64,000 nucleotides of DNA from Limiplasma sp034927815 (lineage in GTDB: Bacteria; Bacillota; Clostridia; Christensenellales; Aristaeellaceae). Positions 34,637 to 43,054 of this stretch are shown one piece after another (the first letter of the stretch is position 1; each line of letters begins with the position of its first letter). A program made the position numbers and the translations under genes. Location of the stretch: the NCBI GenBank assembly GCA_034927815.1, contig JAYFPK010000038.1, positions 28,527 through 92,526 on the forward strand, read 5' to 3'. Under the pieces are notes generated by a model. The model was not told where the DNA came from. It worked only from the letters and a program-made list of their open reading frames with translations, and did not search any database.

Positions 34637-34872
34637 TTAGAAGTGTATGACCCGCTCCGGCACTTTCCAGCAAGTTGGCAAAGAAATCCCGTGGTCGCTG
34701 CCGCGGACTTTACCGCTGTTGGCGGCGATACGCCCGATCGGAGGCACCGCCGCGCGACCCCCTGCGTCTATCCGTCCGCGCTGGCATTGCGCGAACCGTT
34801 TCGCCTGCCGGTGTGCCGCTTTACCCTTGTCCGTTGGAGCGCCCAAGGTAAGTTGCAGTATTGATAAGATAA

Positions 34873-34901
34873 AGAAAAGCGGCTCGCATGCCGCTTTTCT
34901 T
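34873..34901 (-). terminator. Terminator after the orphan transposase gene
   Basis: AAGAAAAGCGGC and GCCGCTTTTCTT pair around a short loop (TCGCAT), 16 bp downstream of the gene's stop on the minus strand. Confidence 0.75.
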
Positions 34902-34916
34902 GATGTCAGATCCAGT

Positions 34917-35225
34917 TTATTTTTCCAACAGCGCCGCCAACGCCGTTTTGTACCTTGCAAGAGTCTCGCGCAATTCCTTGTTTTCCGCTTCCAGTTGGTC
35001 ATTCTTCTTCTGGAGCGTACGGTCATTTGCCAACAAAGCCCGAACTTCCGATGACTCTGCTTTGGCCGCTGGTTTTGGGGGTGATTCTGCAGCGCCGGAT
35101 TCATTGCGCCATTTGTACAAGGTCTGTACCGCTATGCTCATCGCCTCGGCTGTCTTTGCCACCCCAATTTCTTCAATGCTCTTTAAAGCGGCAGCCTTTT
35201 GTTCCTGGGTATATCTCATTGCCAT
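34917..35225 (-). CDS. Transposase OrfA-like helix-turn-helix protein (IS3-type), orphan
   Basis: 102 residues. HTH region MRYTQEQKAAALKSIEEIG ... AEAMSIAVQTLYKWR, followed by a leucine-heptad stretch (KKNDQLEAENKELRETLARY), as in OrfA of IS3-type elements. GGGAGG lies 8 bases before the ATG at 35225. No OrfB follows; instead there is a terminator, so this is an orphan subunit or a domesticated DNA-binding protein. The 286 bases between it and the sigma-factor gene hold no other gene I can support. Confidence 0.75.
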   Translation of the reverse strand: MAMRYTQEQKAAALKSIEEIGVAKTAEAMSIAVQTLYKWRNESGAAESPPKPAAKAESSEVRALLANDRTLQKKNDQLEAENKELRETLARYKTALAALLEK

Positions 35226-35511
35226 ACACCAAACCTCCCGCATCGTTTTATTACTATAATGATTGCATTATATTGCCACTACTATGTAAGGGCAAGAAAA
35301 AGAGAGAGGCTCCAACCAAAAAGGTGACATGGGCAAAACCATGACAACCGCCAACAAGGGCATTGCCTCCCGCAGGAGGAAAGCATCCGCAAAATGGCCG
35401 CGTCTTGAGGCTATATCCTATTCTCGAAAAATTTTCCGATGCGCATAACTTTCCCCCAGGAATATCCGTCTTGCTAGGTGAAACCGGTTATCCTGGACAA
35501 AGGAGGCGCCC

Positions 35512-35979
35512 ATGGACGAGAGAGGCTTTATGAACGCGGTCCACCAGCACCGGGATATGTTGTACCGCGTCGCCTATACAATCCTGCATAACAGTGAGGA
35601 CTGCGCGGACGCGCTGCAAGAATCGCTGATCAAGGCATGGCAACGGCTGGACACGCTACGGGACGATGCGCGCTTTCGTGGCTGGATAATCCGTATTGTC
35701 GTAAATTGTTGCCGCGACATGCTGCGCAGGCGCAAAGTACGCATTTTCGAATTGACGGAGGATATCCCGGCTCCTCAGGCCGCGGATACACATGTGGACG
35801 AGGCGTTGCAGCTCCTGGACGAGCGGTTGCGCCTGCCCATCGTATTGCACTACATGGAAGGGATGTCGGTGCGCGAGGTCGCGAACGCACTCCGACTTCC
35901 ACAGGGCACGATCAAGAACCGTATGTATCACGGCCGCAACAGGTTAGCTCAAATTCTAAGGGAGGATGAGTCTATATGA
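35512..35979 (+). CDS. ECF-type RNA polymerase sigma factor
   Basis: 155 residues. Region 2: YRVAYTILHNSEDCADALQE and AWQRLDTLRDDARFRGWIIR. Region 4: LPIVLHYMEGMSVREVANAL and PQGTIKNRMYHGRNRL. No other regions, so it is a minimal extracytoplasmic-function sigma factor. AAAGGAGGCGCCC precedes the ATG. Its stop overlaps the start of the next gene (ATGA), the usual arrangement of a sigma factor with its anti-sigma factor. It probably drives its own operon including the two secreted paralogues. Confidence 0.93.
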   Translation: MDERGFMNAVHQHRDMLYRVAYTILHNSEDCADALQESLIKAWQRLDTLRDDARFRGWIIRIVVNCCRDMLRRRKVRIFELTEDIPAPQAADTHVDEALQLLDERLRLPIVLHYMEGMSVREVANALRLPQGTIKNRMYHGRNRLAQILREDESI

Positions 35980-37034
35980 GGATTTCGCGAGATCTGCTGC
36001 TCCGGGCGTATCCACCTACACCGCCACAGGTCAACACACGGATCGATGAAACCCTGGCGGCTCTTCACCGGCAGGCGGCGCAGCTGCCCCCCAGGCGTTA
36101 TGCTACGCGCCTGCGCTTTGCCACAGTGCTGGTGGCGCTGCTGGTGCTGCTGGCGGCCATCGGCGTGGCGGCAGGTATCCACTTTGGCGTGTTTGATTTC
36201 ATGGAAAGCATCTTTGGTCAGCGGCATGTACTGCCCCAGGCAAGCGAACTGGTACAGACCAACCTCGCTACACTGGAAACAGCGCATACGACGGTTACAT
36301 TATCGCAAGCCGTCTACGATGGCGGCAACCTGCGCGTGGTGTACAGCATACGTGTGAAGGACGTGGCCCTGCCGATCACTTCGGAAGAGCTGAACGATAC
36401 GGGCAGCGCCTTCCGCGCGGCGCTTGCCGCCGACGGTATCAGCCCATGGGGCTGCGATTCGTTTTCCATCGATGGCCAGGAGTACACGATGACCAACGGT
36501 TCCACCGGCGCCACCATACCGGGCGCGGAGAACGGCGAAGCATTATGCTATCTGGATATCTATCTCGCGTCCTCCGGCATTACGCCAAAGGGCGATTTCC
36601 AGGTTAGCCTGCCAATCATCCGCCGAGGGCGGGGTGATGTGACGACGCTGGATTTCACGGTAAAAGCAAAGACAGCGGCAAGCACCGCGCCGCCGGTCTA
36701 CGCAAAGGGCGCGGCCATCACGGTGCTCAGCGCGTCGCTCTCTCCAGTTCGGGCGTATGTCAACCTGAGCATCCAACGGAGCGAAGGGATATCGGCACGG
36801 GAGTTTGATCTGCTGCTGGCCGACTGGCGCGACGCTGTGCTTGTGGACGCGCAGGGCAACCAGCTTGCGCCGCTGTCGGAATTTCTCATCAGCGCCCAGG
36901 AGGAAGGCAAGTCTGCCGATTACAGCTTCACCTTCCTGCCTACCGACGCGGGGGAGGCGTACATCGCGCCAACCATCATCGGCGGGAACGATCAGTGGGT
37001 TGTAGACATGTCCCAGGCGATCAAAGTGAAATAG
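35976..37034 (+). CDS. Membrane-anchored anti-sigma-type protein, DUF4179-like
   Basis: 352 residues. A cytoplasmic N-terminus of ~45 residues precedes one transmembrane helix (residues 48-68, VLVALLVLLAAIGVAAG) and a ~280-residue beta-rich exterior domain. This layout and the coupling to an ECF sigma gene fit DUF4179-containing proteins, which often act as anti-sigma factors in Clostridia. It would hold the sigma factor at the membrane until an envelope signal is sensed. The DUF4179 assignment is from overall pattern and not certain. Confidence 0.8.
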   Translation: MRISRDLLLRAYPPTPPQVNTRIDETLAALHRQAAQLPPRRYATRLRFATVLVALLVLLAAIGVAAGIHFGVFDFMESIFGQRHVLPQASELVQTNLATLETAHTTVTLSQAVYDGGNLRVVYSIRVKDVALPITSEELNDTGSAFRAALAADGISPWGCDSFSIDGQEYTMTNGSTGATIPGAENGEALCYLDIYLASSGITPKGDFQVSLPIIRRGRGDVTTLDFTVKAKTAASTAPPVYAKGAAITVLSASLSPVRAYVNLSIQRSEGISAREFDLLLADWRDAVLVDAQGNQLAPLSEFLISAQEEGKSADYSFTFLPTDAGEAYIAPTIIGGNDQWVVDMSQAIKVK

Positions 37035-37046
37035 GAGGACGCGGGA

Positions 37047-38270
37047 ATGAAAACGATAAAGCGCTTGCTTTCTCTAGGGTTAGCCCTGGTTGCGCTGTCG
37101 CCCGGCGCAAGCTTGGCGCAGGAGGAATATTGGAGCATTCGCCAGCTTCGGGAGCGGACCCAAGCGGGCTGGACCCAGAGCTACGAAACCAAGTGGCGGG
37201 ATGTGCACATCAACGCGGCGGTGGCCGTGCCGGATGTGGACGCCATGCCCGTGCTGCTGGTGGCGGACGGAGCGAAAGCGCCACTGGTGACCGCGCCGGA
37301 AGCGGGTTTTGACGCACTGGACAGCACGCCTTTTCGGGTGCTCTGGTACAAGGAATGGCCGGCCTATCCCCGCAAACTGGACGGCAAGCGCCTCAACACG
37401 AACCCAGAGCCCAAAGAGGTATACAACAGCGGCTTTGCGCCGGAGAACACCTATCTCCCCATGAGCGATACCACCTTCGGCGAAGTCTGCGACATGGTGG
37501 AGCGTGAGATCACCCGCGCGGGCTATGACGCTTCCGGGTTTGATTTCCGCAGGCCCGTGCGGCTGTCCGTGAGCCACATGTTCTACTACGGCTACAAGCG
37601 CGACGCACTGCCTGGTGGCATGGGCTTTGAGTTCCGCTCACGGGTGGAGGGCATACCGGTGCTTTCCCATATTCATAATGCCGTCAGGGATCATTATCAC
37701 GGCGAGAACCGTGTGGACGAGTTGTTTGAGCTTCCCGGCTGCTCCGCCTCGTATAGCGCCTATGACGAAAGGCTGCATAACCTTTTTCTATGGCGCGCTC
37801 AACCCGTGGAAACCATCGCAACCGATGTGCCCCTGTGTTCCCTGGACAAGGTGATCGCCGCTATCGAACCGGAAATCAAGGCGGGGCACATCCGCAAAAT
37901 CTATGAACTGGAACTGGGGTATGTACTCTACAACGAGCCCGGCGTGTATCACGACCGTAAAGAGCCGATGGTGGAGGGGCGAAACACCCAGGAGGAAATG
38001 GACGCGGCCAGCGCCGAGGGCCTCCTCAAACGTGCGGGCTTCCGCTACTATGCCCGTCCCATGTGGCAGGTGAACTGCCTGTGGGTGAAAAGCCCGAGTG
38101 GCAAGCTGCGGGAAACCGCCAGTTACACCACCGACGAGAGAAATACCCTGGACTACTACCAGCTGCTTGTGGACGCGCAGACGGGAGAGTTGATCCAGGA
38201 AAGCAAAGCGTATGACCGTTGCGAATATAAGGGTTTCCTCTCATGGGACGACGTACACGGAAAACAGTGA
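37047..38270 (+). CDS. Secreted protein of unknown function, paralogue 1
   Basis: 407 residues. Signal peptide MKTIKRLLSLGLALVALSPGASLAQ without lipobox, so probably released. Mature segments include YETKWRDVHINAAVAVPDVD, DHYHGENRVDELFELPG and AGHIRKIYELELGYVLYNEPG. All recur in the next gene, so the two are tandem duplicates. I do not recognise a characterised family; it resembles DUF6034-type secreted proteins of Clostridia only in general layout. AGGAGGACGCGGGA precedes the ATG, 12 bp after the anti-sigma gene, so it is co-transcribed and a probable target of the sigma factor. Confidence 0.8.
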   Translation: MKTIKRLLSLGLALVALSPGASLAQEEYWSIRQLRERTQAGWTQSYETKWRDVHINAAVAVPDVDAMPVLLVADGAKAPLVTAPEAGFDALDSTPFRVLWYKEWPAYPRKLDGKRLNTNPEPKEVYNSGFAPENTYLPMSDTTFGEVCDMVEREITRAGYDASGFDFRRPVRLSVSHMFYYGYKRDALPGGMGFEFRSRVEGIPVLSHIHNAVRDHYHGENRVDELFELPGCSASYSAYDERLHNLFLWRAQPVETIATDVPLCSLDKVIAAIEPEIKAGHIRKIYELELGYVLYNEPGVYHDRKEPMVEGRNTQEEMDAASAEGLLKRAGFRYYARPMWQVNCLWVKSPSGKLRETASYTTDERNTLDYYQLLVDAQTGELIQESKAYDRCEYKGFLSWDDVHGKQ

Positions 38271-38335
38271 CGGAAAAAGGCGGCTGGCTGTGAATGTGAA
38301 CCGTACCCTGAAGGAAGAAACAGGAGGATGACCAT

Positions 38336-39553
38336 ATGAAAAAGGCAGCATTAGTGCTTCTGCTGGTTTTGGCAATGCTCACGCCGCTGGATTCCCTGGC
38401 GCGGACGCAATACATGAATATTGTGGAATTACGGGAGCAAACTCCAGCCCGCTGGGCGCAAAGCTACAAGACCAAGTGGCGCACGGTTGAGGTGGATGCG
38501 GCGGTCACTCTGCCGGACACAGACGCGATTCCCATTGTCAAGGTGACCCATGGCGTACCCGGCATAGTGCCTACCCTGGAAGAAAGCGGGTGGGCGGAAG
38601 TGGAACGGCGCTACGACAGTTTGGTTTTATATAACGGCTGGAAACAAGCCCCCAAAAGCGTGGGTGGAAAGCGTATCAATCAAAACGCGGAGGCTAAGGG
38701 AACCTGGCGCAGCGGTTTTGCACCCGAAAGCAAATACGTTCCTATGAGCGATATCCCCTATGGCGAAATCTGCGGGATGATACGCGAAAATCTTTCCGGC
38801 TTCGGCTATGATCCTGGCCAATTTGCACTGGAAACGCCAACGGAAATGTGGGCGCAACACTGGTTTCTCTATGGTTATAAGAAGGATGCCTTGCCTGGAC
38901 AAATCCTCCTGCATGCGCGTCAAAAGTTGAACGGGCTGCCCATTTTCCACCATATTCAGGAGGCTGTGCGCGATCATTATCACGGCGAAAGCCGCACGGA
39001 TGAAATGTGGGCACGGTTTGGACTCAGCTCGGGGTACGACGCGTATGGTGAAAAACTCAGCCATCTTTACGTCACCGCCGCCCAACCCATTGAAACCCTT
39101 GCGGAGGACGTGCCCCTTTGCGCCTTTGACAAGGTGGTGGTGGCCATAGAGCCGGGGATTAGCGCCGGGCACATCCGTAAAATCTACGAGGTGGAGCTTG
39201 GCTATGTGATTTATAACGAGCCCGGCGTATACTTTTCCCGTAAGGAACCACTGGTGGAAGGAAGAACCCCTCCCAAGGAATTGGAAGAGGCCTCGGCTAA
39301 GCGTGAGGAAGAGCTGGAAGCCGCCCGCTATTATCTGCGCCCCATGTGGCAGGTAAACTGCCTGTGGGTCAGAAGCCCTGGCGGCAAGTTGAGGGAAACC
39401 GCCAGTTACACCACCGACGAAAGAAATACCCTGGATTACCGCCAGTTGCTTGTGGACGCGCAGACAGGGGAGTTGGTGCAGGAAAGCACGGCGCAGGATC
39501 GTTGCGAATTCAAGGGATTTATCTCGTGGGACGAGGTTGATCGCAAGCATTGA
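38336..39553 (+). CDS. Secreted protein of unknown function, paralogue 2
   Basis: 405 residues. Signal peptide MKKAALVLLLVLAMLTPLDSLA. Homologous over its full length to the preceding protein, with the strongest match at the C-terminus: RPMWQVNCLWV, KLRETASYTTDERNTLDY and LLVDAQTGEL occur in both, and the DNA there is almost identical. ACAGGAGGATGACCAT precedes the ATG; the gap to paralogue 1 is 65 bp. Divergence is greater in the N-terminal half, so the two may bind different ligands. The function is unknown. Confidence 0.8.
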   Translation: MKKAALVLLLVLAMLTPLDSLARTQYMNIVELREQTPARWAQSYKTKWRTVEVDAAVTLPDTDAIPIVKVTHGVPGIVPTLEESGWAEVERRYDSLVLYNGWKQAPKSVGGKRINQNAEAKGTWRSGFAPESKYVPMSDIPYGEICGMIRENLSGFGYDPGQFALETPTEMWAQHWFLYGYKKDALPGQILLHARQKLNGLPIFHHIQEAVRDHYHGESRTDEMWARFGLSSGYDAYGEKLSHLYVTAAQPIETLAEDVPLCAFDKVVVAIEPGISAGHIRKIYEVELGYVIYNEPGVYFSRKEPLVEGRTPPKELEEASAKREEELEAARYYLRPMWQVNCLWVRSPGGKLRETASYTTDERNTLDYRQLLVDAQTGELVQESTAQDRCEFKGFISWDEVDRKH

Positions 39554-39702
39554 AGTGCAAAAAACAGTTGCCAATCCGACCGATATGGAAAGTTGCTGGA
39601 GAAAAATGAATAGATAATTGGCATCGATCCCGCCATCCAAAGATCAGTATCTTATTTCCGAAGGGAGCGTAAGTAAAGAAATCAGTTTGTGAGCAACCAC
39701 AC

Positions 39703-39729
39703 GCGGGTTCGAATCCCGCCCTCTCGCCA
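39703..39729 (+). tRNA. 3' fragment of a tRNA (serine-like acceptor end), attachment-site scar
   Basis: A T-arm GCGGG-TTCGAAT-CCCGC followed by acceptor-like CCTCTC and GCCA, with no D-arm, anticodon arm or 5' acceptor strand upstream. One base appears missing from the acceptor strand. The CTCTC-GCCA end resembles tRNA-Ser. A bare 3' end like this is what integration into a tRNA gene leaves behind. A terminator follows at 39734. Confidence 0.55.
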
Positions 39730-39733
39730 CCTT

Positions 39734-39773
39734 CATCCCATAGGATTTGATGCAATCCTGTGGGATGGCTTTT
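39734..39773 (+). terminator. Terminator following the tRNA fragment
   Basis: CATCCCATAGGATT and AATCCTGTGGGATG form a 13-14-bp stem followed by GCTTTTT, typical of a tRNA terminator retained with the fragment. Confidence 0.8.
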
Positions 39774-39911
39774 TATCTCTCGACACTTGAAAGCCCCTTA
39801 TTGCAGGGGCTTTTGCCATATGTTTTGCCAGATTATACGCTCATAATCCCATTGATCGGACTCAAAACAGGTGCGAAAGGCGAACACTTTTCCCGCATCC
39901 ATCTTTTTTAC

Positions 39912-39936
39912 CCCCTTTGGCGTTTCGCCAAAGGGG
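39912..39936. repeat. Perfect 11-bp inverted repeat
   Basis: CCCCTTTGGCG-ttt-CGCCAAAGGGG in the gap between the tRNA fragment and the oxidoreductase remnant. Possibly a terminator relic. Confidence 0.6.
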
Positions 39937-39972
39937 TGAGTTTCGCAAAAAGGTATATTGGGTTTCTCCACT

Positions 39973-40131
39973 ATGTATGGCTCAGGCCATTTCCCGCTCA
40001 TCACACAGTTCTGCCGCGCCGTGGAATCCGGTAGGGACGGCTATATCCATATCCGCGACGCCGCTGACAGCATTCGTCTTGTGGACGCTACCCGGCGCGC
40101 TTCACAATCAGGGGCTGTAGCAATGCTGTAA
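39973..40131 (+). pseudogene. C-terminal remnant of a Gfo/Idh/MocA-type oxidoreductase
   Basis: 53 codons starting MYGSGHFPLITQFCRAVESG and ending in DATRRASQSGAVAML. The pattern HxPLIxxFCRAVxxG ... DAAxSIRLVxAxxxSxxxG is the usual C-terminus of Gfo/Idh/MocA dehydrogenases. The N-terminal Rossmann domain is absent. It was probably truncated by insertion of the mobile element, with the junction near 39940. Confidence 0.5.
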
Positions 40132-40189
40132 ATCGAGGAGAAATAAGCAACGAGGTCCTTTAGGATGGGAACAGAGAGTGAGGAAATTC

Positions 40190-41143
40190 ATGCCCCAATA
40201 TGCCATTATGAGGTTCGCCAAGCAAAAAGGCGGTGCTGGCGCTTTGGAAGCCCATCACAAGCGGACCAAGGAAAAATACACCAGCAACCCGGATATTGAC
40301 ACCAACCGTTGCAAGAACAATTTTCACATCATCACTCCGACCGTCAGCTACAAAAAAGCATCAGATCAACGAATTTTGGAATCAGGTTGTAAAACCCGCA
40401 AGGACAGTGTTCGCTTTGTAGACACGCTCATCACAGCCAGTGCAAATTTCTTCAAGGGTATGAAGCGAAGCGAGATCAAGGACTTTTTCCAAATTGCAGT
40501 TGATTTTCTCTCGCAAAAAATCGGAGAGGACAATATATTTATAGCTATGGTCCATATGGATGAAAAAACACCGCACATGCACCTGTGCTTTACACCCATC
40601 ACGAAAGATGGACGATTATCTGCAACGGAGATCATCGGCAATCATGTCCAACTCACAAAGTGGCAGGATGATTTCTTTGCACACATGGTCAAACACTTTC
40701 CGGATTTGGAGCGAGGCGAATCCGCAAGCGAAACCGGACGGAGGCACATCCCAACAAGGGTATTCAAACAAGCGGTTCGGCTCACAAAGCAGGCAAGCCG
40801 GATTCAGTCAGCACTCGAAAGCGTAAATCCGCTTAACGCCAGCAAGAAAAAGGCTGAAATTGTTGATATGCTCCACAAATTCTTCCCCAACATGGAGCGT
40901 CTTGAAACACAACTGAAAAAATACAGCAAAGAGATCAATATGTTGGAAAAAGAGAACGCTATCCTCGAAAGAAAGCTTGATGCTAGTAGGCCTAGCATCA
41001 AAGCGAAAATGGATGCTGCCAAGGAGCAACTGGAAATTCAGTTCCTCCGCCAATTTTATGCCAGCATCCCCGAGGAATACAAGGCGGCATACCGCACTAC
41101 TCATCAAAGACGATCATCAATACAGCAGGGGCGGGAGGATTGA
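40190..41143 (+). CDS. MobV/Pre-type relaxase (plasmid recombination/mobilization protein)
   Basis: 317 residues. Starts MPQYAIMRFAKQKGGAG, a typical Pre/Mob N-terminus, and carries the histidine motif HMDEKTPHMH (residues 122-131) that binds the metal at the nicking site. The C-terminal third is a coiled coil (METLETQ-like heptads around residues 240-285). GAGGAAATTC precedes the ATG at 40190. It would nick at an origin of transfer so that a helper conjugation system can move the element. It is somewhat short for the family and there is no integrase or replication gene nearby. Confidence 0.88.
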   Translation: MPQYAIMRFAKQKGGAGALEAHHKRTKEKYTSNPDIDTNRCKNNFHIITPTVSYKKASDQRILESGCKTRKDSVRFVDTLITASANFFKGMKRSEIKDFFQIAVDFLSQKIGEDNIFIAMVHMDEKTPHMHLCFTPITKDGRLSATEIIGNHVQLTKWQDDFFAHMVKHFPDLERGESASETGRRHIPTRVFKQAVRLTKQASRIQSALESVNPLNASKKKAEIVDMLHKFFPNMERLETQLKKYSKEINMLEKENAILERKLDASRPSIKAKMDAAKEQLEIQFLRQFYASIPEEYKAAYRTTHQRRSSIQQGRED

Positions 41144-41209
41144 TCGGATTCGATAATTATGTTTTAAGGACAGATTCCACACCTCTGGAATTAAGCATGG
41201 AGGTGTGCT

Positions 41210-41398
41210 TTGGGCAGACGCAAAAAATTAATCAATAATACAAATATTCCACAAGACAGGGTTGAGTCCATTGCGCGCTGCATTATGCCTGATATACTCG
41301 CCTTTTATGAGAGCGAGGAGGGCCAGAAGGAATTTGCTGAGTGGAAAGCACGGCGAGAATTGGAAAAGAGTGGCGTGGCAGAGGACGAGAGGGGTTAA
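41210..41398 (+). CDS. Small mobile-element-associated protein
   Basis: 62 residues, hydrophilic: MGRRKKLINNTNIPQDRVES, then IMPDILAFYESEEGQKEFAEW. The start is TTG at 41210 with GGAGG six bases upstream. Small proteins of this form commonly accompany mobilization genes in clostridial elements; their function is unknown. It lies 66 bp after the relaxase. Confidence 0.65.
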   Translation: MGRRKKLINNTNIPQDRVESIARCIMPDILAFYESEEGQKEFAEWKARRELEKSGVAEDERG

Positions 41399-41403
41399 TT
41401 CAA

Positions 41404-41442
41404 AGAGTGGCGGTATTGCGCAATTACGATACCGCCACTCTC
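41404..41442. terminator. Hairpin after the mobilization genes
   Basis: AGAGTGGCGGTAT and ATACCGCCACTCT form a perfect 13-bp stem with a 12-base loop, starting 6 bp after the small gene's stop. There is no T-run, so termination is likely but unproven. Confidence 0.6.
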
Positions 41443-41521
41443 TAGCATTTAGGTTGTAGGAATTCAAATAGAATGCTAAGATGCTATTATACTTAATCAT
41501 GATATGAAAGGGTTTTCTACA

Positions 41522-42502
41522 ATGATAAACCATGGCAATAGATCAATTGAAGCAACATTTGAATCATCTCGGTTCAAGAAAATTGAACTGGCAAATATTG
41601 AAACACTCTGCGGTGAAAACGTACTGATCCTGATTGGAAACGGCTTCGATATCATGCACGGGGCAAAGTCAGGTTATTCTGATTTTAGAGATTCAATGGA
41701 TGAAACGGATGCATTGAGATGGGCTTTGGAATGTTCGATTCTAGGTGATAACTTGTGGTCTGATTTTGAAGCAAGCCTTGCCAATATTGATGCAGAAGGG
41801 CTATTGTCAACGGTGGATTTTTGGATGGATGATTTTGACGTTAAAGATTCTGATGATTCGAATTTTTCTGCGGCAAATTTCTTTGCGGCGCAAGATGCAG
41901 CAGTAACACCTGCTAGGATAATCAGTGATGAATTGCATATAAAATTTCGAAACTGGGTTAACAGGCTAAGAACCAATTGCGATGAAAGGCCTTTAACAAG
42001 CATACTGTCTCCCCGAAGCCAGTATATCAATTTTAACTATACCGAATTTTTAGAAAGTCTTCATGGTATTCCCTCCCGCCGAATATGCTACATTCATGGC
42101 GACAGAAGGAAAAAACATCAGGAACTGATTTTAGGCCACGCACATGACGAGACAAGCCAAACGGATCATTTTGAGGGAAAAGGGCATTATGGCGCATATT
42201 GCGGTGCGTTACTCCACCTAAACGACTACTTTGACTCGACTACCAAGCAAAGCCACCGTATTATAAAGAGTCAAAAGCCATTTTTCAGCTCTCTGGGTAA
42301 AATTACTGACATTCTGGTAATAGGCCATTCCATGTCGGCTGTTGATTATTCCTATTTTCGTGCAATAATATCGAACAACAACTCGCCAAAGCAGCTTAAG
42401 TGGAAAATAAGTTGGCATACTACTATGGACATTAACAGGATTGAAAAGTTTGCTACTTCAATAGAATTGCTACACAGTCAGATTGAGATATTTAAACTGT
42501 AA
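41522..42502 (+). CDS. abiH: AbiH-family phage abortive-infection protein
   Basis: 326 residues. NVLILIGNGFDIMHGAKSGYSDF (GNGFD at 39-43 with the following HG...Y.DF) is the AbiH N-terminal signature. YINFNYTEFLESL, YIHGD and LILGHAHDE follow in the expected order. I use ATG at 41522, with AAAGGG nine bases upstream; an in-frame ATG at 41504 has none. AbiH proteins confer abortive infection against phages. The gene is markedly AT-rich compared with the chromosome, consistent with acquisition on the mobilizable element whose relaxase gene lies upstream. Confidence 0.85.
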   Translation: MINHGNRSIEATFESSRFKKIELANIETLCGENVLILIGNGFDIMHGAKSGYSDFRDSMDETDALRWALECSILGDNLWSDFEASLANIDAEGLLSTVDFWMDDFDVKDSDDSNFSAANFFAAQDAAVTPARIISDELHIKFRNWVNRLRTNCDERPLTSILSPRSQYINFNYTEFLESLHGIPSRRICYIHGDRRKKHQELILGHAHDETSQTDHFEGKGHYGAYCGALLHLNDYFDSTTKQSHRIIKSQKPFFSSLGKITDILVIGHSMSAVDYSYFRAIISNNNSPKQLKWKISWHTTMDINRIEKFATSIELLHSQIEIFKL

Positions 42503-42660
42503 ATAAATTCAGGGAGGCAGCAACAACGCAAATCGGATGTCGCTGTCTTTTTGCGTTTGTGGGGTTATTGAGCACTTACTTTGTCTTTGCGTGAGCTTTA
42601 TGCCCTAGATTCGTTTCCGCTTCACTCCATTGGAAAAGAATTCATACTCAAAACAAAGCA

Positions 42661-42714
42661 ATAATCCGAACCCATCACCGACAGGAATGAACTGTCGTGG
42701 TTGGTTCGGATTAT
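42661..42714. repeat. Long inverted repeat beside tRNA-Arg
   Basis: Outer arms ATAATCCGAACC and GGTTCGGATTAT (12 bp, perfect) enclose an inner stem CGACAG / CTGTCG. It begins 8 bp beyond the tRNA 3' end. It may be the tRNA terminator (no T-run) or part of an integration site. Confidence 0.6.
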
Positions 42715-42721
42715 ATTGGTT

Positions 42722-42798
42722 TGGCACACCCGACGGGATTCGAACCCATGGCCTGCCGCTTAGGAGGCGGCCGCTCTATCCTACTGAGCTACGGGTGC
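42722..42798 (-). tRNA. tRNA-Arg (anticodon CCT)
   Basis: 77 nt including an encoded CCA. Acceptor GCACCCG pairs with CGGGTGT, allowing one wobble pair at the end. The anticodon stem GCCGC/GCGGC holds loop CTCCTAA, giving anticodon CCT. The T-arm is GGGTTCGAATCCC-like. Its first 40 nt are duplicated exactly at 42853-42892. The only obvious promoter lies upstream of that partial copy. Confidence 0.93.
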
Positions 42799-42852
42799 TT
42801 GCGTCGTTTGGAGGTATCTGGTCCCCTCGCAAAAGCGAACACAGTCGGTTCT

Positions 42853-42892
42853 CTTAGGAGGCGGCCGCTCTATCCTACTGAGCTACGGGTGC
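42853..42892 (-). tRNA. Duplicated 5' half of tRNA-Arg(CCT), truncated
   Basis: An exact 40-bp copy of the tRNA-Arg 5' half, from the first acceptor base through the anticodon loop, ending in CCTAAG. The sequence after it does not continue the tRNA. The break in the anticodon loop is a common integrase crossover point, so this is probably an attachment-site scar or a partial tandem duplication. Confidence 0.85.
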
Positions 42893-42916
42893 AGGGGCCA
42901 AATTCGGAACCCACCT

Positions 42917-42945
42917 AGTATAGCATGGTTCCCGCCGCTTTTCAA
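42917..42945 (-). promoter_or_regulatory. Promoter of the tRNA-Arg locus
   Basis: On the minus strand TTGAAA (42940-42945), 17-bp spacer, TATACT (42917-42922), 25 bp upstream of the truncated tRNA copy. Transcription must pass through the broken copy to reach the intact tRNA. Confidence 0.75.
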
Positions 42946-43054
42946 CCCACTCCTCCCAGGCGCTCTTCTTCCCTTCTTTTCTCCTTTTCTCAAACATTTC
43001 CATGACAAATTCTATCATTATTCTTACAAAATTCTTACACGCCAAAAGAAACCC

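Larger units (their letters stand above)
33843..34872. other. Gene-poor region with coding debris
   Basis: About 1 kb without a convincing intact gene. Frames on both strands are short and lack ribosome sites. It contains the palindrome at 34246-34290 and a start-less frame at 34451-34636. Base composition varies abruptly, AT-rich at 33880-33990 and GC-rich at 34020-34110 and 34700-34850. This suggests layered insertions and decay, consistent with the neighbouring orphan transposase gene. Confidence 0.5.
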
